Notes under the pieces: model-generated | Database searches by the model: none | What the model was told of the DNA's origin: nothing | Seen by the model: only the letters and a program-made list of their open reading frames with translations | In this document: in pieces, positions 62,771-64,000 of the stretch | Layout of the letters: the number at the start of each line of letters is the position of its first letter | Numbering within the stretch: the first letter of the stretch is position 1 | Position numbers and translations under genes: made by a program | NCBI GenBank assembly: GCA_026707285.1 | Contig: JAPOXD010000023.1 | Span: 186,001-250,000, forward strand | DNA: 64,000 nucleotides | DNA from: Chloroflexota bacterium | GTDB taxonomy: Bacteria > Chloroflexota > UBA11872 | Direction: 5' to 3'

Positions 62771-63710
62771 TCGCCAGATGCTCGCGGTACCAGTCAACCG
62801 TCCGACGCAATCCGTCGGCGGGCGCAACTTCAGGCTGCCAGTCCAGCACCTTGCGCGCGCGGCCGATGTCGGGACGCCGCCGCTGGGGATCGTCCGGGCG
62901 GGCCGGCACGTGGCGGATCTCGGACGACGAGTCGGCGATATCGCGAATCCAATCCGCGTACTCCGCCACTGAGTGCTCGCTCGGGTTGCCCAGGTTGAAC
63001 ACCTGGCCGTCCGTGGCGGGCCGGTACATCGCGCGGGAGATGCCCTCGGCCATGTCGGTCACAAAACACAGGCTCCGCGTCTGGCTGCCGTCACCCACCA
63101 CCGTCAGCGGCTCGCCGCGCAGGGCGTTGGTCACGAACTCGATCGACATGCGCCCGTCCCCCACGCGCATGCGCGGGCCGTAGGTATTGAAAATCCGCAC
63201 CACGCGCGCATTCAGCCCGTTCATGCGGCGCCGCATCATCACCAGCGCTTCGGCGAAACGCTTGCTCTCGTCGTAGGGGGAGCGCAGGCCGATCGGATTC
63301 ACGTTGCCAAAGTAGGTCTCGCGCTGGGGGTGCTCCAGGGGGTCGCCGTAGATTTCCGAGGTCGACGCCAGCAGCAAGCGCGCGCCGTCTCGCTGCGCCA
63401 GGTCGCACAGGTTGCGCGTGCCGAGCGCGTTCACCCACATGATCTCCTCGGGAATGCGGTCGAAGTCCGTCGGGCTGGCCGGACTCGCCAGGTGAAACAC
63501 CGCGTCCACCGGCCCTTCAACGTCCAGCGGTTCGCAAACGTCATGCTCGATCAACTGGAAGTCAGGTCGTCCCGCCAGGTGCGCCACATTCTCGGGACGC
63601 CCGGTCAGAAAGCTGTCCACCGCAATCACGCGGCGACCGGACGCGAGCAGGCCGTCACAGAGATGCGAGCCAATGAAGCCGGCACCCCCGGCCACGAGTG
63701 CCGTGTTCAC
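62754..63710 (-). CDS. UDP-glucuronate decarboxylase-like NAD-dependent epimerase (UXS type)
   Basis: A 318-residue extended SDR. GGAGFIGS (8-15) binds NAD, and Tyr146/Lys150 in YDESK are catalytic, with Ser in ASTSEIYGDP. The run HPQRETYFGNVNPIGLRSPY and RIFNTYGPRM is characteristic of UDP-xylose synthases, which turn UDP-glucuronate into UDP-xylose. A UDP-glucuronate-forming enzyme is not in the window. First gene of the envelope glycan operon, so it likely supplies its donor sugar. dTDP-glucose dehydratase is less likely from these blocks. Confidence 0.85.
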   Translation of the reverse strand: MNTALVAGGAGFIGSHLCDGLLASGRRVIAVDSFLTGRPENVAHLAGRPDFQLIEHDVCEPLDVEGPVDAVFHLASPASPTDFDRIPEEIMWVNALGTRNLCDLAQRDGARLLLASTSEIYGDPLEHPQRETYFGNVNPIGLRSPYDESKRFAEALVMMRRRMNGLNARVVRIFNTYGPRMRVGDGRMSIEFVTNALRGEPLTVVGDGSQTRSLCFVTDMAEGISRAMYRPATDGQVFNLGNPSEHSVAEYADWIRDIADSSSEIRHVPARPDDPQRRRPDIGRARKVLDWQPEVAPADGLRRTVDWYREHLAIAEPN

Positions 63711-64000
63711 GCGGACTTGGGGTCCTCACCGAGAAAACGTCGTCTTGGACCCCTTCCCCCTTCGAGGGGGAAGGTTGGGATGGGGGTCATCGAGTGATGT
63801 TCCAGGCGGGGCCATTCGGCGCCCTCTCGCGGATGGCTGCGCGCGCCGGCATCACGCGGAATTGTTCAGACCTTCCCTCGACGCCGCGCCCAGACCACGC
63901 CGGCGCCATCCTGCGGGCGCCCATTCTATAAGGTCGACGCCGAAGTCTCTTAACGGCCGTCAGCCCCTAGCCATTCCGGCGCACGCGCCACCATAGATTC
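63711..64000. other. Upstream spacer of the envelope operon with a repeat
   Basis: Contains an inverted repeat CCTTCCCCCTT / GAGGGGGAAGG (63750-63786), a diverged copy of the CCCTCTCCC family. The rest should include the operon promoter on the minus strand, but I see no clear one and no gene. Confidence 0.5.

Overview
The window is high-GC bacterial chromosome with 55 supported protein genes, almost no spacer DNA, many 4-bp ATGA gene overlaps, and frequent GTG, TTG and (unusually) probable CTG starts. I see no rRNA, tRNA, CRISPR array, transposase, integrase or phage gene. The mix suggests a free-living heterotroph of the Chloroflexota or a neighbouring lineage: Tat-exported orphan solute-binding proteins, an SH3-type lipoprotein with a Thr-Pro linker, separate but adjacent tal and pgi genes, many Gfo/Idh/MocA and sugar-isomerase genes, and abundant short palindromic intergenic repeats. 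The lineage is an inference; no marker gene in the window proves it.

Layout. 1-5.5 kb: the end of a MurJ-like flippase, a ThDP enzyme plus SDR plus orphan HicB run, and a Kef-type cation/proton antiporter. 5.7-10 kb: a netrin-like (NTR) secreted protein, a cytoplasmic sialidase-like propeller and two tandem zinc-less MDR dehydrogenases. 10-15 kb: a secreted RCC1-repeat protein, a transaldolase-like enzyme and, divergently, a membrane domain fused to a D-threonine aldolase/DSD1 domain. 15-23 kb: AlkA-type glycosylase, SH3 lipoprotein, Ala-rich helical protein, P-loop kinase, GroEL, thioredoxin reductase and a Tat-exported solute-binding protein. 23-27.4 kb: Lgt, a fused ChlI/ChlD-like AAA-VWA ATPase, a small kinase and a radical SAM protein. 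27.9-34.5 kb: a minus-strand sugar-phosphate operon (FGGY kinase, rpiB, tal, pgi, zwf). 34.5-44 kb: a coiled-coil protein, sugar oxidoreductase, rhodanese, TIM-barrel isomerase, bicupin, NAD epimerase, acetoacetyl-CoA synthetase and glycerol kinase. 44-51 kb: dCTP deaminase, Nudix, two family-5 solute-binding proteins, an MFS carrier and a LarA-type racemase. 51.3-56 kb: phosphoesterase, membrane protein, ABC-2 exporter and a Gfo/Idh-NIL fusion. 56-63.7 kb: a tight minus-strand cell-surface glycan operon (UXS, O-antigen-ligase-like, flippase-like, three GT4 enzymes, PlsY-like).

The biology is mostly carbohydrate uptake, oxidation and isomerisation feeding a pentose-phosphate core, plus envelope glycan and lipid assembly. 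The most notable signals are four genes whose conserved N-termini are reached only from a CTG codon, a terminator-like hairpin lying in frame at the join of the Gfo/Idh-NIL fusion, an unusual membrane-DSD1 fusion, and dispersed palindromic repeats that provide the stop codons or N-terminal residues of genes. I found no defence island or clearly new multi-gene system; the best candidates for unknown biochemistry are the sugar-enzyme neighbourhoods at 6.7-10 kb and 37.6-40.6 kb.
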